From Streptomyces viridochromogenes DSM 40736 (GTDB taxonomy: Bacteria > Actinomycetota > Actinomycetes > Streptomycetales > Streptomycetaceae), in contig NZ_GG657757.1 of assembly GCF_000158955.1 (NCBI RefSeq), positions 5,721,932-5,785,931 on the forward strand: DNA of 64,000 nucleotides. The letters run 5' to 3'. Both the position numbers and the translations under genes were made by a program. Below, in pieces: positions 52,774-61,534 of this stretch. Under the pieces are notes generated by a model that saw only the letters and a list, made by a program, of their open reading frames with translations, was not told where the DNA came from and did not search any database. How positions within the stretch are numbered: position 1 is the first letter of the stretch; every line of letters starts with the position of its first letter.

Positions 52774-53790
52774 TCACCGGCGGCCCGTGCCGTCGGCCTC
52801 CGGCGCCCGGTAGTGGTGGTAGGCGTGGTGCGCGGCGAATCCCAGGCCGGCGTACAACGCCCGCGCTCCCTCATTCTCGTCCTCGACCTGGAGCCACGCG
52901 GCAGACGCGCCCTCGTCGAGGGCCTGCCGGGCCAGCGCCGCCATCACGGCCGTTCCCAGCCCCTGCCGCCGCAGCGCCGGATCGACCTCCACGGCGGCGA
53001 ACCCGGCCCACCGCCCGTCGACGACACACCGCCCGACGGCGGCCGGAGCGGCCCCCGCGGCACCCGGCACGGTCGCGAACCACACCGACGGACCGCTCCC
53101 CAGCACCCGCAGCGCCACCTCGCTCACACCCTTGCGCTGGTAGCGGGCCAGCCACGCCTCGTCGGCGTCCCGGGACAGCACGACCCCCGACGGCTCGGCA
53201 CGGTCGGCGACCGGCGCGAGCGGACCGATCCACATCTCGGCGGTCACCTCGCGCACCCAGCCCCGCGCCTCCAGCTCGGCACAGAGCAGCTCCTGCGTGC
53301 CCTCGGCGCCGGTCGCGGTCTGGACGTAGGCGGGCAGGCCGCGGTCGTCGTACCACCGCCGCACCGCCCCCAGCGCCTCGTCGAGAGGCACTCCGGGATC
53401 GCCGAGCGGCAGCACCGAATTGGCCCGCCGCGTGAACCCGGAGGCGGCCCGCAGCTCCCACTCCCCGAGCCGCTCGCTCTCCACGGGCCGCCAGGCCCGG
53501 GCGGCGACCCGGGCCAGTTCGTCGTAGGAAGCGGCCGGACCACGGCGACGCGCCGGGACGGACGGCACGACCTTGCCCGCGACCAGCGTGGATTCCGCGA
53601 TGCGGACGCTTTGGCCGTCCTTCCGTGTGATCAGCAGCACACCCTTGTCCCATGATGTGAGAACACCGACCGTGTCGGTGAACTTCTCACCTGGAGCCGC
53701 ATGTTCGATCAAGCTCCGTACGGAGACCCGTTTTCCCACGTCAGCAGTGGTGATACGGACCTCGAGTCGCCCGGCGGCAGAGATTTCCAC
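52774..53790 (-). CDS. GNAT-family N-acetyltransferase with N-terminal extra domain
   Basis: A 338-residue protein. The C-terminal GNAT domain (about 220-335) has VDPALRRQGLGTAVMAALARQAL, the acetyl-CoA pyrophosphate loop, and EDENEGARALYAGLGF. The N-terminal 80 residues form a small beta-rich (SH3-like) domain and a helical linker region separates the two, a layout found in actinobacterial GNATs. Substrate unknown. It ends 36 bp before the SirB1-like gene's start, probably the same transcript. Confidence 0.88.
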   Translation of the reverse strand: MEISAAGRLEVRITTADVGKRVSVRSLIEHAAPGEKFTDTVGVLTSWDKGVLLITRKDGQSVRIAESTLVAGKVVPSVPARRRGPAASYDELARVAARAWRPVESERLGEWELRAASGFTRRANSVLPLGDPGVPLDEALGAVRRWYDDRGLPAYVQTATGAEGTQELLCAELEARGWVREVTAEMWIGPLAPVADRAEPSGVVLSRDADEAWLARYQRKGVSEVALRVLGSGPSVWFATVPGAAGAAPAAVGRCVVDGRWAGFAAVEVDPALRRQGLGTAVMAALARQALDEGASAAWLQVEDENEGARALYAGLGFAAHHAYHHYRAPEADGTGRR

Positions 53791-53930
53791 TGGTCAGTTC
53801 ACCCCTCCTGTTCGGATCGTGCCCAGGAACGGAGATACTAGGGGTGGGCATCGACGACGCCGCGCTCCCGCGCGCCAGGCGGCGGAGCCTGAGGAGGCCC
53901 GCCAGCGCCCTATCGAGGAGGAACGACAGC

Positions 53931-54248
53931 GTGACCTACGTCATCGCGCAGCCTTGTGTCGACGTCAAGGACAAGGCGTGCATCGAGGAGTGCCCGGTCG
54001 ACTGCATCTACGAGGGCTCCCGGTCCTTGTACATCCACCCGGACGAATGCGTCGACTGTGGTGCCTGCGAGCCGGTCTGCCCGGTCGAGGCGATCTTCTA
54101 CGAGGACGACACCCCGGAGGAGTGGAAGGACTACTACAAGGCGAACGTCGAGTTCTTCGACGAGCTCGGCTCGCCCGGCGGCGCCAGCAAGCTGGGGCTG
54201 ATCGAGCGCGACCACCCCTTCATCGCCGCGCTGCCGCCGCAGGCCTAG
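53931..54248 (+). CDS. fdxA: 7Fe ferredoxin
   Basis: A 105-residue ferredoxin binding [3Fe-4S] and [4Fe-4S] clusters: the first motif ends CIEECPVDCIYEG, the second is CVDCGACEPVCPVEAI; an N-terminal Cys (CVDVKDKAC) completes the set. Electron carrier for P450 or other monooxygenase and for central metabolism. GTG start after AGGAGGAACG. Its position directly before dapC is that of fdxC/Rv1177. Confidence 0.96.
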   Translation: MTYVIAQPCVDVKDKACIEECPVDCIYEGSRSLYIHPDECVDCGACEPVCPVEAIFYEDDTPEEWKDYYKANVEFFDELGSPGGASKLGLIERDHPFIAALPPQA

Positions 54249-54275
54249 TCACCGCAAGCGGCCCGCACACCGTGC

Positions 54276-54333
54276 CGCCTCGGTCCCGTACGGCCCGATC
54301 ACGCCCTGATCGCCGTACGGGGCCGAGGCGTTT
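54276..54333 (+). terminator. Intrinsic terminator between fdxA and dapC
   Basis: Arms around CCTCGGTCCCGTACGGC (from 54278) and GCCGTACGGGGCCGAGGC (ending 54329) pair with an inner GATCA/TGATC stem and a short T-run (54331-54333). It shows that dapC probably has its own promoter. Confidence 0.88.
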
Positions 54334-54376
54334 CCCGGCACCCGGCTCGTGCGAACCAGAAAGTGAGCCAGAACCC

Positions 54377-55468
54377 GTGTCCGCAGTCTCCGACCGCCTT
54401 CCCACCTTCCCCTGGGACAAGCTGACGCCGTACAAGGCCACGGCCGCCGCCCACCCGGACGGCATCGTGGACCTGTCCGTCGGTACCCCGGTCGACCCGG
54501 TCCCCGAGCTGATCCAGAAAGCACTGGTCGCCGCGGCGGACTCGCCGGGCTACCCGACCGTCTGGGGCACGCCCGAGCTGCGCGACGCGATCACCGGCTG
54601 GGTGGAGCGCCGTCTCGGCGCCCGGGACGTCACCCACCGCCACGTCCTGCCGATCGTCGGCTCCAAGGAGCTCGTCGCCTGGCTCCCGACCCAGCTGGGC
54701 CTCGGCCCCGGCGACCGGGTGGCCTACCCGCGCCTGGCCTACCCGACGTACGAGGTCGGCGCCCGCCTGGCCCGTGCCGAGTACGAGGTCTACGACGACC
54801 CGACGGAGCTGGACCCCGAGGGCCTGAAGCTGCTCTGGCTGAACTCCCCGTCGAACCCGACCGGCAAGGTCCTGTCGAAGACGGACCTCACCCGGATCGT
54901 GGCGTGGGCCCGCGAGCACGGCGTCCTGGTCTTCTCCGACGAGTGCTACCTGGAGCTGGGCTGGGAGGCCGACCCGGTCTCGGTGCTGCACCCGGACGTC
55001 AACGGTGGCTCGTACGACGGCATCGTGTCCGTCCACTCCCTCTCCAAGCGCTCGAACCTCGCCGGCTACCGCGCGGCCTTCCTGGCGGGTGACCCGGCCG
55101 TCCTCGGCCCGCTCCTGGAGATCCGCAAGCACGGCGGCATGATGACGTCCGCGCCGACGCAGGCGGCGGTGGTGGCCGCGCTGGGCGACGACGACCACGT
55201 CCGCGTCCAGCGTGCGCGCTACGCCTCAAGGCGCGAGCTCCTGCGCGAGGCCCTGCTCACCCACGGCTTCCGGATCGAGCACAGCGAGGCCAGCCTCTAC
55301 CTGTGGGCCACCCGGGGCGAGTCCTGCTGGGACACGGTCGCCCACCTCGCGGAACGGGGCGTCCTCGTGGCTCCCGGCGACTTCTACGGCCCGGCGGGCG
55401 CGGAGTTCGTCCGCGTGGCCCTGACGGCGACGGACGAGCGGATCGCCGCGGCGGTACGCCGGCTGTGA
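54377..55468 (+). CDS. dapC: Succinyldiaminopimelate aminotransferase
   Basis: A 363-residue class I/II PLP aminotransferase. The PLP Lys is in SVHSLSKRSNLAGYRAAFL near residue 228; the substrate-carboxylate Arg lies in the same segment and near the C terminus. It makes N-succinyl-LL-diaminopimelate, so together with dapE (57442) it supplies the succinylase branch of lysine and peptidoglycan synthesis. Start GTG 54377; upstream sequence GAGCCAGAACCC is a weak ribosome binding site. Confidence 0.93.
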   Translation: MSAVSDRLPTFPWDKLTPYKATAAAHPDGIVDLSVGTPVDPVPELIQKALVAAADSPGYPTVWGTPELRDAITGWVERRLGARDVTHRHVLPIVGSKELVAWLPTQLGLGPGDRVAYPRLAYPTYEVGARLARAEYEVYDDPTELDPEGLKLLWLNSPSNPTGKVLSKTDLTRIVAWAREHGVLVFSDECYLELGWEADPVSVLHPDVNGGSYDGIVSVHSLSKRSNLAGYRAAFLAGDPAVLGPLLEIRKHGGMMTSAPTQAAVVAALGDDDHVRVQRARYASRRELLREALLTHGFRIEHSEASLYLWATRGESCWDTVAHLAERGVLVAPGDFYGPAGAEFVRVALTATDERIAAAVRRL

Positions 55469-55521
55469 CCGCCGGGGGGGCGGCGGCGGTTCCGACCGGC
55501 CGCACCGGCCCCACCGGCCCA

Positions 55522-55578
55522 CACGCACACGGCGACGGGGCCCAGGGAAGCTCCCTGGACCCCGTCGCCGTGTGCGTG
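55522..55578. terminator. Bidirectional terminator between dapC and the secreted-protein gene
   Basis: A very long stem: CACGCACACGGCGACGGGG(C)CCAGGGA (55522-55548) pairs with TCCCTGG(A)CCCCGTCG... ending 55578, about 26 bp with one internal mismatch, over an AGC loop. Serves convergent genes. Confidence 0.93.
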
Positions 55579-55589
55579 CGGGCCCGGCC

Positions 55590-56036
55590 TCAGCCGATGG
55601 GCAGGCCCTTCGTCGGCAGCGAGCCCGCGGCCGGCACTCCGCCCTTCGTCAGAGAGCCCGTCGGCAGGCCCCCCTTCGCGGAACCGGCCGTGTCACCGAC
55701 GAGCTGCCCGGCGGAGCCCGCGGCGTCACCCGCCGCCTTCTGCGCGACAGGGGTGGCCTTCTTGACCACTCCGCCGCCGAGCTTGCCCGCGGTCGGCACG
55801 GCCTTCTTCACCGACTTGCCGCCGGTGTCACCCGCGGACTTGGTGACCTCGCGCGCCGCACCGTCGACGGTGTTGCCGACGCTCGCCCCGTCCAGGGCGG
55901 TCAGGCCGCCGAGATTCGGGGAGGCCGGCAGCTCGGGGGCCGCACTGGCGGAGCCGGCCGCACCGACCCCGGCAGCCGCTCCCGCAGCGACGATCAGCGC
56001 GGCACGGGCGATCCGGCGGGTCAGGGGGAGGGACAT
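55590..56036 (-). CDS. Small secreted Ala/Gly-rich protein
   Basis: A 148-residue protein with a Sec signal peptide (residues 1-32, TRRIARAALIVAAGAAAG, cleavage near ASAAP). The mature chain has no Cys or Trp and is mostly a low-complexity Gly/Lys/Ala/Ser pattern (K-K-A-T-P-V..., G-G-V/L-P repeats). Homologues in Streptomyces are often misnamed ATP-binding. Probably an envelope or secreted matrix protein of unknown function. Confidence 0.75.
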   Translation of the reverse strand: MSLPLTRRIARAALIVAAGAAAGVGAAGSASAAPELPASPNLGGLTALDGASVGNTVDGAAREVTKSAGDTGGKSVKKAVPTAGKLGGGVVKKATPVAQKAAGDAAGSAGQLVGDTAGSAKGGLPTGSLTKGGVPAAGSLPTKGLPIG

Positions 56037-56381
56037 GGTGCTCCTTCGACGGGAGAGAACAGTGAGCTTCGTGAAATGTCCGACCGGGGCCGGGACTTGA
56101 TCGACTGGCTGCTGATCGCCCCGGCTCGGGCGCAGTGACTACCGCTCGAAGCCCGCGAAGGTTGCGGAGGCGCAACGTAAAGACTTGGTAATGCGTCGCA
56201 TAATCGGGTAGGGACAAAAGGGCGAAAAGGCCGGCGAGGAGAAAGTCCGCCGAATCCTTCCCGCCCTTTGCTCCCAAGGGTCTCGTGGAGTCCCGGGTGA
56301 GGAAGCGAAAACCTGCGCGCACCGTCACGGCCGAGCCGCGCGTGCAACCCCCGGGGGTGAGCTCCCGTACCCCTGCACGAG
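56037..56381. other. Intergenic region upstream of the secreted-protein gene
   Basis: 345 bases with no supported gene, containing a small hairpin GTTGCG-GAGG-CGCAAC (56161-56176) and the odd palindrome ATGCG-T-CGCAT (56191-56201). Likely promoter/leader of the minus-strand secreted gene. Confidence 0.5.
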
Positions 56382-57356
56382 CTAGCGCATCGTGACAATA
56401 CGGACGGCGTTCACGTCCCGTTCCGTACCCGAGCCGCCCTGCGCCGAGGAGGCCCGCCACTCGCTGGCGGTGTTCCCGGCGACCCACTCCCGCCCCGCGT
56501 ACGTGACGCGCGCGATGTGCAGCTCGGAGGCGTTGGCCACGGACCAGTGCGCCAGCTGCCAGCCGCGCTGCTCGGTGTTCCGCCCGGTGGCGGAACCGGC
56601 GTCGGCGGTCACGGGCAGTGTCACGGTCCGGCCGTCGGTGCCGCCCGGGGACGGCGTCGGGGTGGACGCCGGCGCGTCGCCCACCTGAGCGCCGGCCGGC
56701 TCCAGGACGTCCCGCCCGAAGTCCCGCACGAGCGCGGCCCGCACCCCGTCGGGGCCCGTCGCCCGGGTCGCGGCCGGACGGCCCTCGCAGGTCAGCGTGG
56801 CCGCGGACTGCCCGGTGAGGGCCGCGGCGAGCAGCGCGGCGTCCGGCTCGTGCTTGGCGTAGGCCTGGGGGAAACCGCTGCGCTGGACGCGCTGCGCGGC
56901 GACGGTGAGGGGCAGCCGCGTGTAGCCGGGCACCTTGACCAGGTGGTCGTAGAACTCACCGGCCGAGTACGCCGGGTCCAGGATCTCCTGCGGCGTGCCC
57001 CAGCCCTGCGAGGGCCGCTGCTGGAAGAGCCCGAGCGAATCCCGGTCGCCGTGCTTGATGTTGCGCAGGGCCGACTCCTGCAGCGCGGTCGCCAGCGCGA
57101 TGGTCACGGCCCGCTCCGGCAGGCCCCGCCCGGTGCCCACGGCGGTGATCGTCGCCGCGTTCACCGCCTGCTCGGGCGAGAACTCGTACGACGCCCCGTC
57201 GCCCTTGCCGGAGACGACTTTGCAGCCCGGTTCGCCCGTGCCTCCGGTGACGTACTGCACGACGAGGTAACCGGCGACCGCGAGCAGGATCACGAAGGCG
57301 GATCCGCATCGAAGGAGACGGCCACGGCGCTTGGGGGTGGGGGACGGCTCTGGCAC
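56382..57356 (-). CDS. Membrane-anchored lysozyme-like domain protein
   Basis: A 324-residue protein: Arg-rich N terminus, one helix (about 15-36), and an extracellular domain whose core TIALATALQESALRNIKHGD ... SLGLFQQRPSQGWGTP resembles SLT/lysozyme-like domains, with the Glu of QESAL at the catalytic place. A Ser/Thr/Pro-rich linker and a C-terminal domain with possible binding role follow. Probably acts on peptidoglycan. The GTG at 57356 is the best start; a TTG at 57368 is possible. Divergent from dapE. Confidence 0.75.
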   Translation of the reverse strand: MPEPSPTPKRRGRLLRCGSAFVILLAVAGYLVVQYVTGGTGEPGCKVVSGKGDGASYEFSPEQAVNAATITAVGTGRGLPERAVTIALATALQESALRNIKHGDRDSLGLFQQRPSQGWGTPQEILDPAYSAGEFYDHLVKVPGYTRLPLTVAAQRVQRSGFPQAYAKHEPDAALLAAALTGQSAATLTCEGRPAATRATGPDGVRAALVRDFGRDVLEPAGAQVGDAPASTPTPSPGGTDGRTVTLPVTADAGSATGRNTEQRGWQLAHWSVANASELHIARVTYAGREWVAGNTASEWRASSAQGGSGTERDVNAVRIVTMR

Positions 57357-57441
57357 GTCGTACAAAATACTGGAGAGTACTGAGTGCCTTGGGCCGGATG
57401 GGGACACTGGGCACCGGACCAGGCGCGTTAGGGTCGACGGC

Positions 57442-58521
57442 ATGGCGCACACCTCGCTCGACCTCACGCTGGACGCCGCGGAGCTCACCGCCCGGCTCGT
57501 CGACTTCCGCTCCGAGAGCGGCACCGAGAAGCCGCTCGCGGACGCGGTCGAGACCGCACTGCGCGCGCTGCCCCATCTCACGGTCGACCGGTACGGCAAC
57601 AACGTCGTGGCCCGGACGAACCTGGGCCGCTCGGAGCGGGTGATCCTGGCCGGCCACATCGACACCGTCCCGATCGCGGACAACGTCCCCTCCCGGCTCG
57701 ACGAGGACGGCGTGCTGTGGGGTTGCGGCACCTGCGACATGAAGTCGGGCGTCGCGGTGCAGTTGCGCATCGCGGCCACGGTCCCCGCGCCCAACCGCGA
57801 CCTGACCTTCGTCTTCTACGACAACGAGGAGGTCGCGGCGGAGCTGAACGGCCTCAAGCACGTCTCCGAGGCGCACCCCGAGTGGCTCCAGGGCGACTTC
57901 GCGGTGCTCCTGGAACCGTCCGACGGCCAGGTCGAGGGCGGCTGCCAGGGCACCCTGCGGGTGCTGCTGAAGACCACGGGCGAGCGGGCCCACTCGGCAC
58001 GCGGCTGGATGGGCTCCAACGCGATCCACAAGGCCGCCCCGATCCTCGCCCGCCTCGCCTCCTACGAACCCCGCTGGCCGGTCATCGACGGCCTCGAGTA
58101 CCGCGAGGGCCTGAACGCGGTGGGCATCACCGGGGGAGTGGCCGGCAACGTGATCCCCGACGAGTGCGTCGTCACCGTCAACTTCCGCTACGCCCCCGAC
58201 CGCACACCGGAGGAGGCCGTCGCCCACGTCCGCGAGGTCTTCGCGGACTGCGGGGTGGAGGAGTTCGAGGTCGACGACCACAGCTCCGCGGCGATGCCCG
58301 GCCTGTCCCACCCGGCGGCGAAGGCGTTCATCGAGGCGGTGGGCGGCACGCCGATGCCGAAGTACGGCTGGACCGACGTCTCCCGCTTCTCCGCCCTGGG
58401 CGTCCCGGCCGTCAACTACGGCCCGGGCAACCCCCACTTGGCGCACAAGCGGGACGAGCGGGTGGAGATCGCGAAGATCCTCGCGGGCGAGGAGCGTCTG
58501 CGGAACTGGCTGACCGCCTGA
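57442..58521 (+). CDS. dapE: Succinyl-diaminopimelate desuccinylase
   Basis: A 359-residue M20-family zinc hydrolase. Metal ligands are in LAGHIDTVPIADN (His), GTCDMKSGVAVQL (Asp) and FYDNEEVAAE (Glu), with a further His in GWTDVSRFSALG...NPHLAHKRDERVE near the C terminus. It releases succinate to give LL-diaminopimelate for lysine and peptidoglycan. The neighbourhood dapC-dapE-LOG-folP is the conserved actinobacterial one. Confidence 0.95.
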   Translation: MAHTSLDLTLDAAELTARLVDFRSESGTEKPLADAVETALRALPHLTVDRYGNNVVARTNLGRSERVILAGHIDTVPIADNVPSRLDEDGVLWGCGTCDMKSGVAVQLRIAATVPAPNRDLTFVFYDNEEVAAELNGLKHVSEAHPEWLQGDFAVLLEPSDGQVEGGCQGTLRVLLKTTGERAHSARGWMGSNAIHKAAPILARLASYEPRWPVIDGLEYREGLNAVGITGGVAGNVIPDECVVTVNFRYAPDRTPEEAVAHVREVFADCGVEEFEVDDHSSAAMPGLSHPAAKAFIEAVGGTPMPKYGWTDVSRFSALGVPAVNYGPGNPHLAHKRDERVEIAKILAGEERLRNWLTA

Positions 58522-58640
58522 CCCCGCCGGGACGCCTTCGTGTTTACGCTGCTCCATCGCGGACATGCTCACGTCCCTCGTTGGTAACCCGCGTAGATCT
58601 ACGCTGAGGTGGAACGACAGGCACGACGGAGGGAGCGCAC

Positions 58641-59399
58641 ATGGCGACCGGCAACCCCGAGGGGAAGAAGCAGCCGCCGGAGGAAAAGCGCCTGGGCCCG
58701 GTCCTCCAGCGGCGGGACCAGGTGCAGGCCAGCACCACCGACCAGCGGCTGCTGGACGAGCGAGCCCCCTCCGACTGGGTGCACACCGACCCCTGGCGCG
58801 TGCTGCGCATCCAGTCGGAGTTCATCGAGGGCTTCGGCACGCTCGCGGAACTCCCCCCGGCGATCAGCGTCTTCGGCTCGGCCCGGACCTCGGCGGACTC
58901 GCCCGAGTACGAGGCGGGTGTCCGGCTGGGCAGGGGCCTGGTGGAGGCGGGCTTCGCGGTCATCACGGGCGGCGGCCCGGGCGCGATGGAGGCGGCCAAC
59001 AAGGGTGCCCTCGAGGCGAGCGGCATCTCGGTCGGCCTCGGCATCGAGCTGCCGTTCGAACAGGGCCTGAATCCGTACGTCGACATCGGCCTGAACTTCC
59101 GGTACTTCTTCGTCCGGAAGATGATGTTCGTCAAGTACGCGCAGGGCTTCGTGGTCCTGCCCGGCGGCCTCGGCACCCTCGACGAGCTCTTCGAGGCCCT
59201 CACCCTCGTCCAGACCCAGAAGGTCACCCGCTTCCCCATCGTGCTCTTCGGCAGCGAGTACTGGGGCGGGCTGGTCGACTGGCTCCGCGACACGGTCATC
59301 GCCCAGCACAAGGCCGCGGAGAAGGACCTCCTCCTGTTCCACGTCACGGACGACGTGGACGAGGCGGTGGCCCTGGTGTCGAAGGAGGCGGGCCGGTAG
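58641..59399 (+). CDS. LOG-family Rossmann protein (TIGR00730)
   Basis: A 252-residue protein with the nucleotide-binding GGGPGAMEAANKGA and the LOG signature PGGLGTLDELFEALTLVQTQK. Family enzymes remove ribose phosphate from cytokinin-type or other nucleoside monophosphates. The N-terminal extension (first 70 residues) is polar and of unknown role. It follows dapE by 119 bp, the Rv1205 position. Confidence 0.92.
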   Translation: MATGNPEGKKQPPEEKRLGPVLQRRDQVQASTTDQRLLDERAPSDWVHTDPWRVLRIQSEFIEGFGTLAELPPAISVFGSARTSADSPEYEAGVRLGRGLVEAGFAVITGGGPGAMEAANKGALEASGISVGLGIELPFEQGLNPYVDIGLNFRYFFVRKMMFVKYAQGFVVLPGGLGTLDELFEALTLVQTQKVTRFPIVLFGSEYWGGLVDWLRDTVIAQHKAAEKDLLLFHVTDDVDEAVALVSKEAGR

Positions 59400-59451
59400 G
59401 AGGCCTTTCGAGCTCAGCCTCCTGTCCGACAGCTTCGGGTGGTGGGCCGGC

Positions 59452-60312
59452 CTAGGCCAGCCCACGCCGGGCAACGGCAGGCTCCCGCCACCCCGCGATC
59501 GCCGCGACCATGTCCAGCACCTGCCGCGTCTCGGCGACCTCATGCACCCGGTACACCTGCGCCCCCAACCACGCGGACACCGCGGTCGTCGCCAACGTCC
59601 CCACCACCCGCTCCTTGACGGGCCGGTCCAGTGACTCCCCCACGAAGTCCTTGTTGGACAGGGACACCAGCACGGGCCACCCCGTGGCGACCATCTCGTC
59701 CAGCCGCCGAGTCGCCTCCAGACTGTGCCGCGTGTTCTTCCCGAAGTCGTGCCCGGGATCGATCAGCACGGACTCCCGCGGCACCCCCAGCTCCACGGCC
59801 CGCTCGGCCAGCCCGACCGTCACATCCAGGATGTCGGCCATGACATCGTCGTACTGCACCCGATGCGGCCGGGTGCGCGGCTCCGCGCCCCCGGCGTGCG
59901 TGCACACCAGCCCCGCTCCATAGCGCGCGGCGACCTCGGCGAGACCCGGATCCACCCCGCCCCACGCGTCGTTCAGCAGGTCCGCCCCCACCTCGCACAC
60001 GGCCGCCCCGACCTCGGCCCGCCAGGTGTCCACACTGATGATCACGTCCGGGAAGCGCCGCCGCACCTCCGCCACGAAGCCGACCGTCCGCCGGACCTCC
60101 TCCTCGGCCGTGACCTCCTCGCCCGGCCCGGCCTTGACCCCGCCGATGTCGATGATCGCGGCCCCGTCGGCCACCGCCTGCTCCACGCGCGCGAGGGCCG
60201 GCTCGTCACGGAAGGTGGCCCCCTGGTCGTAGAAGGAGTCCGGCGTCCGGTTCACGATCGCCATGATCACCGGCTCGTGCGGCTCGAATTCCCGCCTGCC
60301 CAGCCTGAGCAT
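59452..60312 (-). CDS. folP2: Dihydropteroate synthase-like protein, FolP2 type
   Basis: A 286-residue pterin-binding TIM barrel. The first motif is MAIVNRTPDSFYDQG, as in DHPS, but the second loop, normally D-I-G-G-E-S-T-R-P-G, reads IDIGGVKAGPGEEV: the Ser/Thr and Arg used for pABA/sulfonamide binding are missing. This matches mycobacterial FolP2, which lacks DHPS activity. The remaining barrel (LINDAWGGVD, ILIDPGHDFGKNTRHSLE, VSLSNKDFVGE) is intact. Presumably another DHPS supplies folate. It is on the minus strand between LOG and DivIVA genes. Confidence 0.92.
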   Translation of the reverse strand: MLRLGRREFEPHEPVIMAIVNRTPDSFYDQGATFRDEPALARVEQAVADGAAIIDIGGVKAGPGEEVTAEEEVRRTVGFVAEVRRRFPDVIISVDTWRAEVGAAVCEVGADLLNDAWGGVDPGLAEVAARYGAGLVCTHAGGAEPRTRPHRVQYDDVMADILDVTVGLAERAVELGVPRESVLIDPGHDFGKNTRHSLEATRRLDEMVATGWPVLVSLSNKDFVGESLDRPVKERVVGTLATTAVSAWLGAQVYRVHEVAETRQVLDMVAAIAGWREPAVARRGLA

Positions 60313-60481
60313 CCCCTGTGACCTTTCCTGTTACGACCCGTCTTCCGCCGCCTGCGACCCTAACGGCCGGGCTCGCATGGCACGATCGGAGCCTGACAAC
60401 ATCCGACTCCGAGGGCTCCGGGGACCACGCGGACTCCGAGCCTTCGAAGACACCGACACATCCGACCGTGGGGGCTCCGCG

Positions 60482-60856
60482 ATGGTTATGTTCCTGTTCT
60501 TGGTCGTCGCGCTGGCCGTCGTGGTCGCGGCGGTGACCCTCGCGGTGGTGGGCGGCGGCGAGAACGGCCCGCTGCCCGAGGCCGCCCCCGAGCGGCTGCG
60601 GGACCCGCTGCCCCCGGACCGCCCGGTGGACCGCGCCGACGTGGAGGCCCTGCGCTTTCCCCTCGCGGCGCGCGGCTACCGCATGGCGGACGTGGACGAG
60701 GCCCTCAGCCGCCTGGGCGCCGAGCTCGCCGAGCGCGACGCCCGTATCACCGACCTGGAGTCGGCCCTGGCCGGCGCCCGAGCGGCGGCCACACACGCCC
60801 CGGAGCACCACGTGTCCATGGACAAGCCCGCCCCCCGCCCGGAGGACCGACCGTGA
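60482..60856 (+). CDS. DivIVA-domain membrane protein
   Basis: A 124-residue protein: one N-terminal helix (residues 3-21), a short linker, and the DivIVA-like signature RPVDRADVEALRFPLAARGYRMADVDEALSRLGAELAERDARI, ending in a coiled coil. It resembles the short actinobacterial DivIVA relatives rather than full DivIVA, and may mark membrane sites. Start ATG 60482 (or 60488). It overlaps tag by four bases. Confidence 0.85.
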   Translation: MVMFLFLVVALAVVVAAVTLAVVGGGENGPLPEAAPERLRDPLPPDRPVDRADVEALRFPLAARGYRMADVDEALSRLGAELAERDARITDLESALAGARAAATHAPEHHVSMDKPAPRPEDRP

Positions 60857-61440
60857 GTGACGGCACCGCCCTCGCCGGCCCGGACGGGGCGCTGCGCTGC
60901 CCCTGGGCCCTGTCCGCCCCGGAGTACGTGGCCTACCACGACGAGGAGTGGGGCCGCCCGGTCCACGGCGACGACGCGCTCTACGAACGCCTCAGCCTGG
61001 AGGCCTTCCAGTCGGGCCTGTCCTGGATCACGATCCTGCGCCGCCGCCCGGGCTTCCGCGCCGCCTTCGCCGACTTCAAGATCGCGTCCGTGGCCGCCTT
61101 CACCGACGAGGACCGCGAGCGCCTCCTGGCCGACACCGGCATCATCCGCAACCGTGCCAAGATCGACGCGACCCTCGCCAACGCGCGCGTGCTGACCGAG
61201 TGGGCCCCGGGCGAACTGGACACCCTGATCTGGTCCCACGCCCCCGAGCCGGGCACCCGCCCGATCCCGAAAACCCTCTCGGACGTCCCGCCCGTCACCC
61301 CGGAGTCGACGGCCCTGTCCAAGGCCCTGAAGAAGCGAGGCCTGCGCTTCGTGGGCCCGACGACGGCGTATGCCCTGATGCAGGCGTGCGGCCTGGTGGA
61401 CGATCACCTGGAGACGTGCGTGGCCAGAAGCGCCCCCTGA
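60853..61440 (+). CDS. tag: DNA-3-methyladenine glycosylase I
   Basis: A 195-residue Tag, removing 3-methyladenine from DNA. Zinc-binding Cys/His occur in LRCPWALSAPEYVAYHDEEWGRP and the C-terminal LVDDHLETC; the HhH region has SGLSWITILRRRPGFR. GTG start overlapping the DivIVA-like gene. In M. tuberculosis the same pair of neighbours is Rv1209-tagA-Rv1211. Confidence 0.95.
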   Translation: MSDGTALAGPDGALRCPWALSAPEYVAYHDEEWGRPVHGDDALYERLSLEAFQSGLSWITILRRRPGFRAAFADFKIASVAAFTDEDRERLLADTGIIRNRAKIDATLANARVLTEWAPGELDTLIWSHAPEPGTRPIPKTLSDVPPVTPESTALSKALKKRGLRFVGPTTAYALMQACGLVDDHLETCVARSAP

Positions 61441-61514
61441 GGGGCGCGGGGCTGAGTCCGATGTGCGGCTCCGCCGCGGGGGCGCGATCCACCACAGGGA
61501 ACCCGCAGCCCCCG
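61430..61514. repeat. Dispersed intergenic element, copy 3
   Basis: GCGCCCC-CTGA-GGGGCGC (61430-61447) forms a hairpin that spans the tag stop codon and opens the same sequence as the other copies: GGGGCGCGGGGCTG, GATGTGCGGCTCCGCCGC, GCGCGATCCACCACAGGGA, CCCGCAGCCCCCGA. It lies between convergent tag and enoyl-CoA hydratase genes. Confidence 0.78.
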
Positions 61515-61534
61515 ACGGCGCTACACCCCCGAGC

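Noticed and set aside
56037..56381. Possible c-di-AMP (ydaO) riboswitch before a secreted-protein gene
   Set aside because: Such riboswitches precede cell-wall hydrolase genes in streptomycetes, but the conserved ydaO core sequences could not be found.
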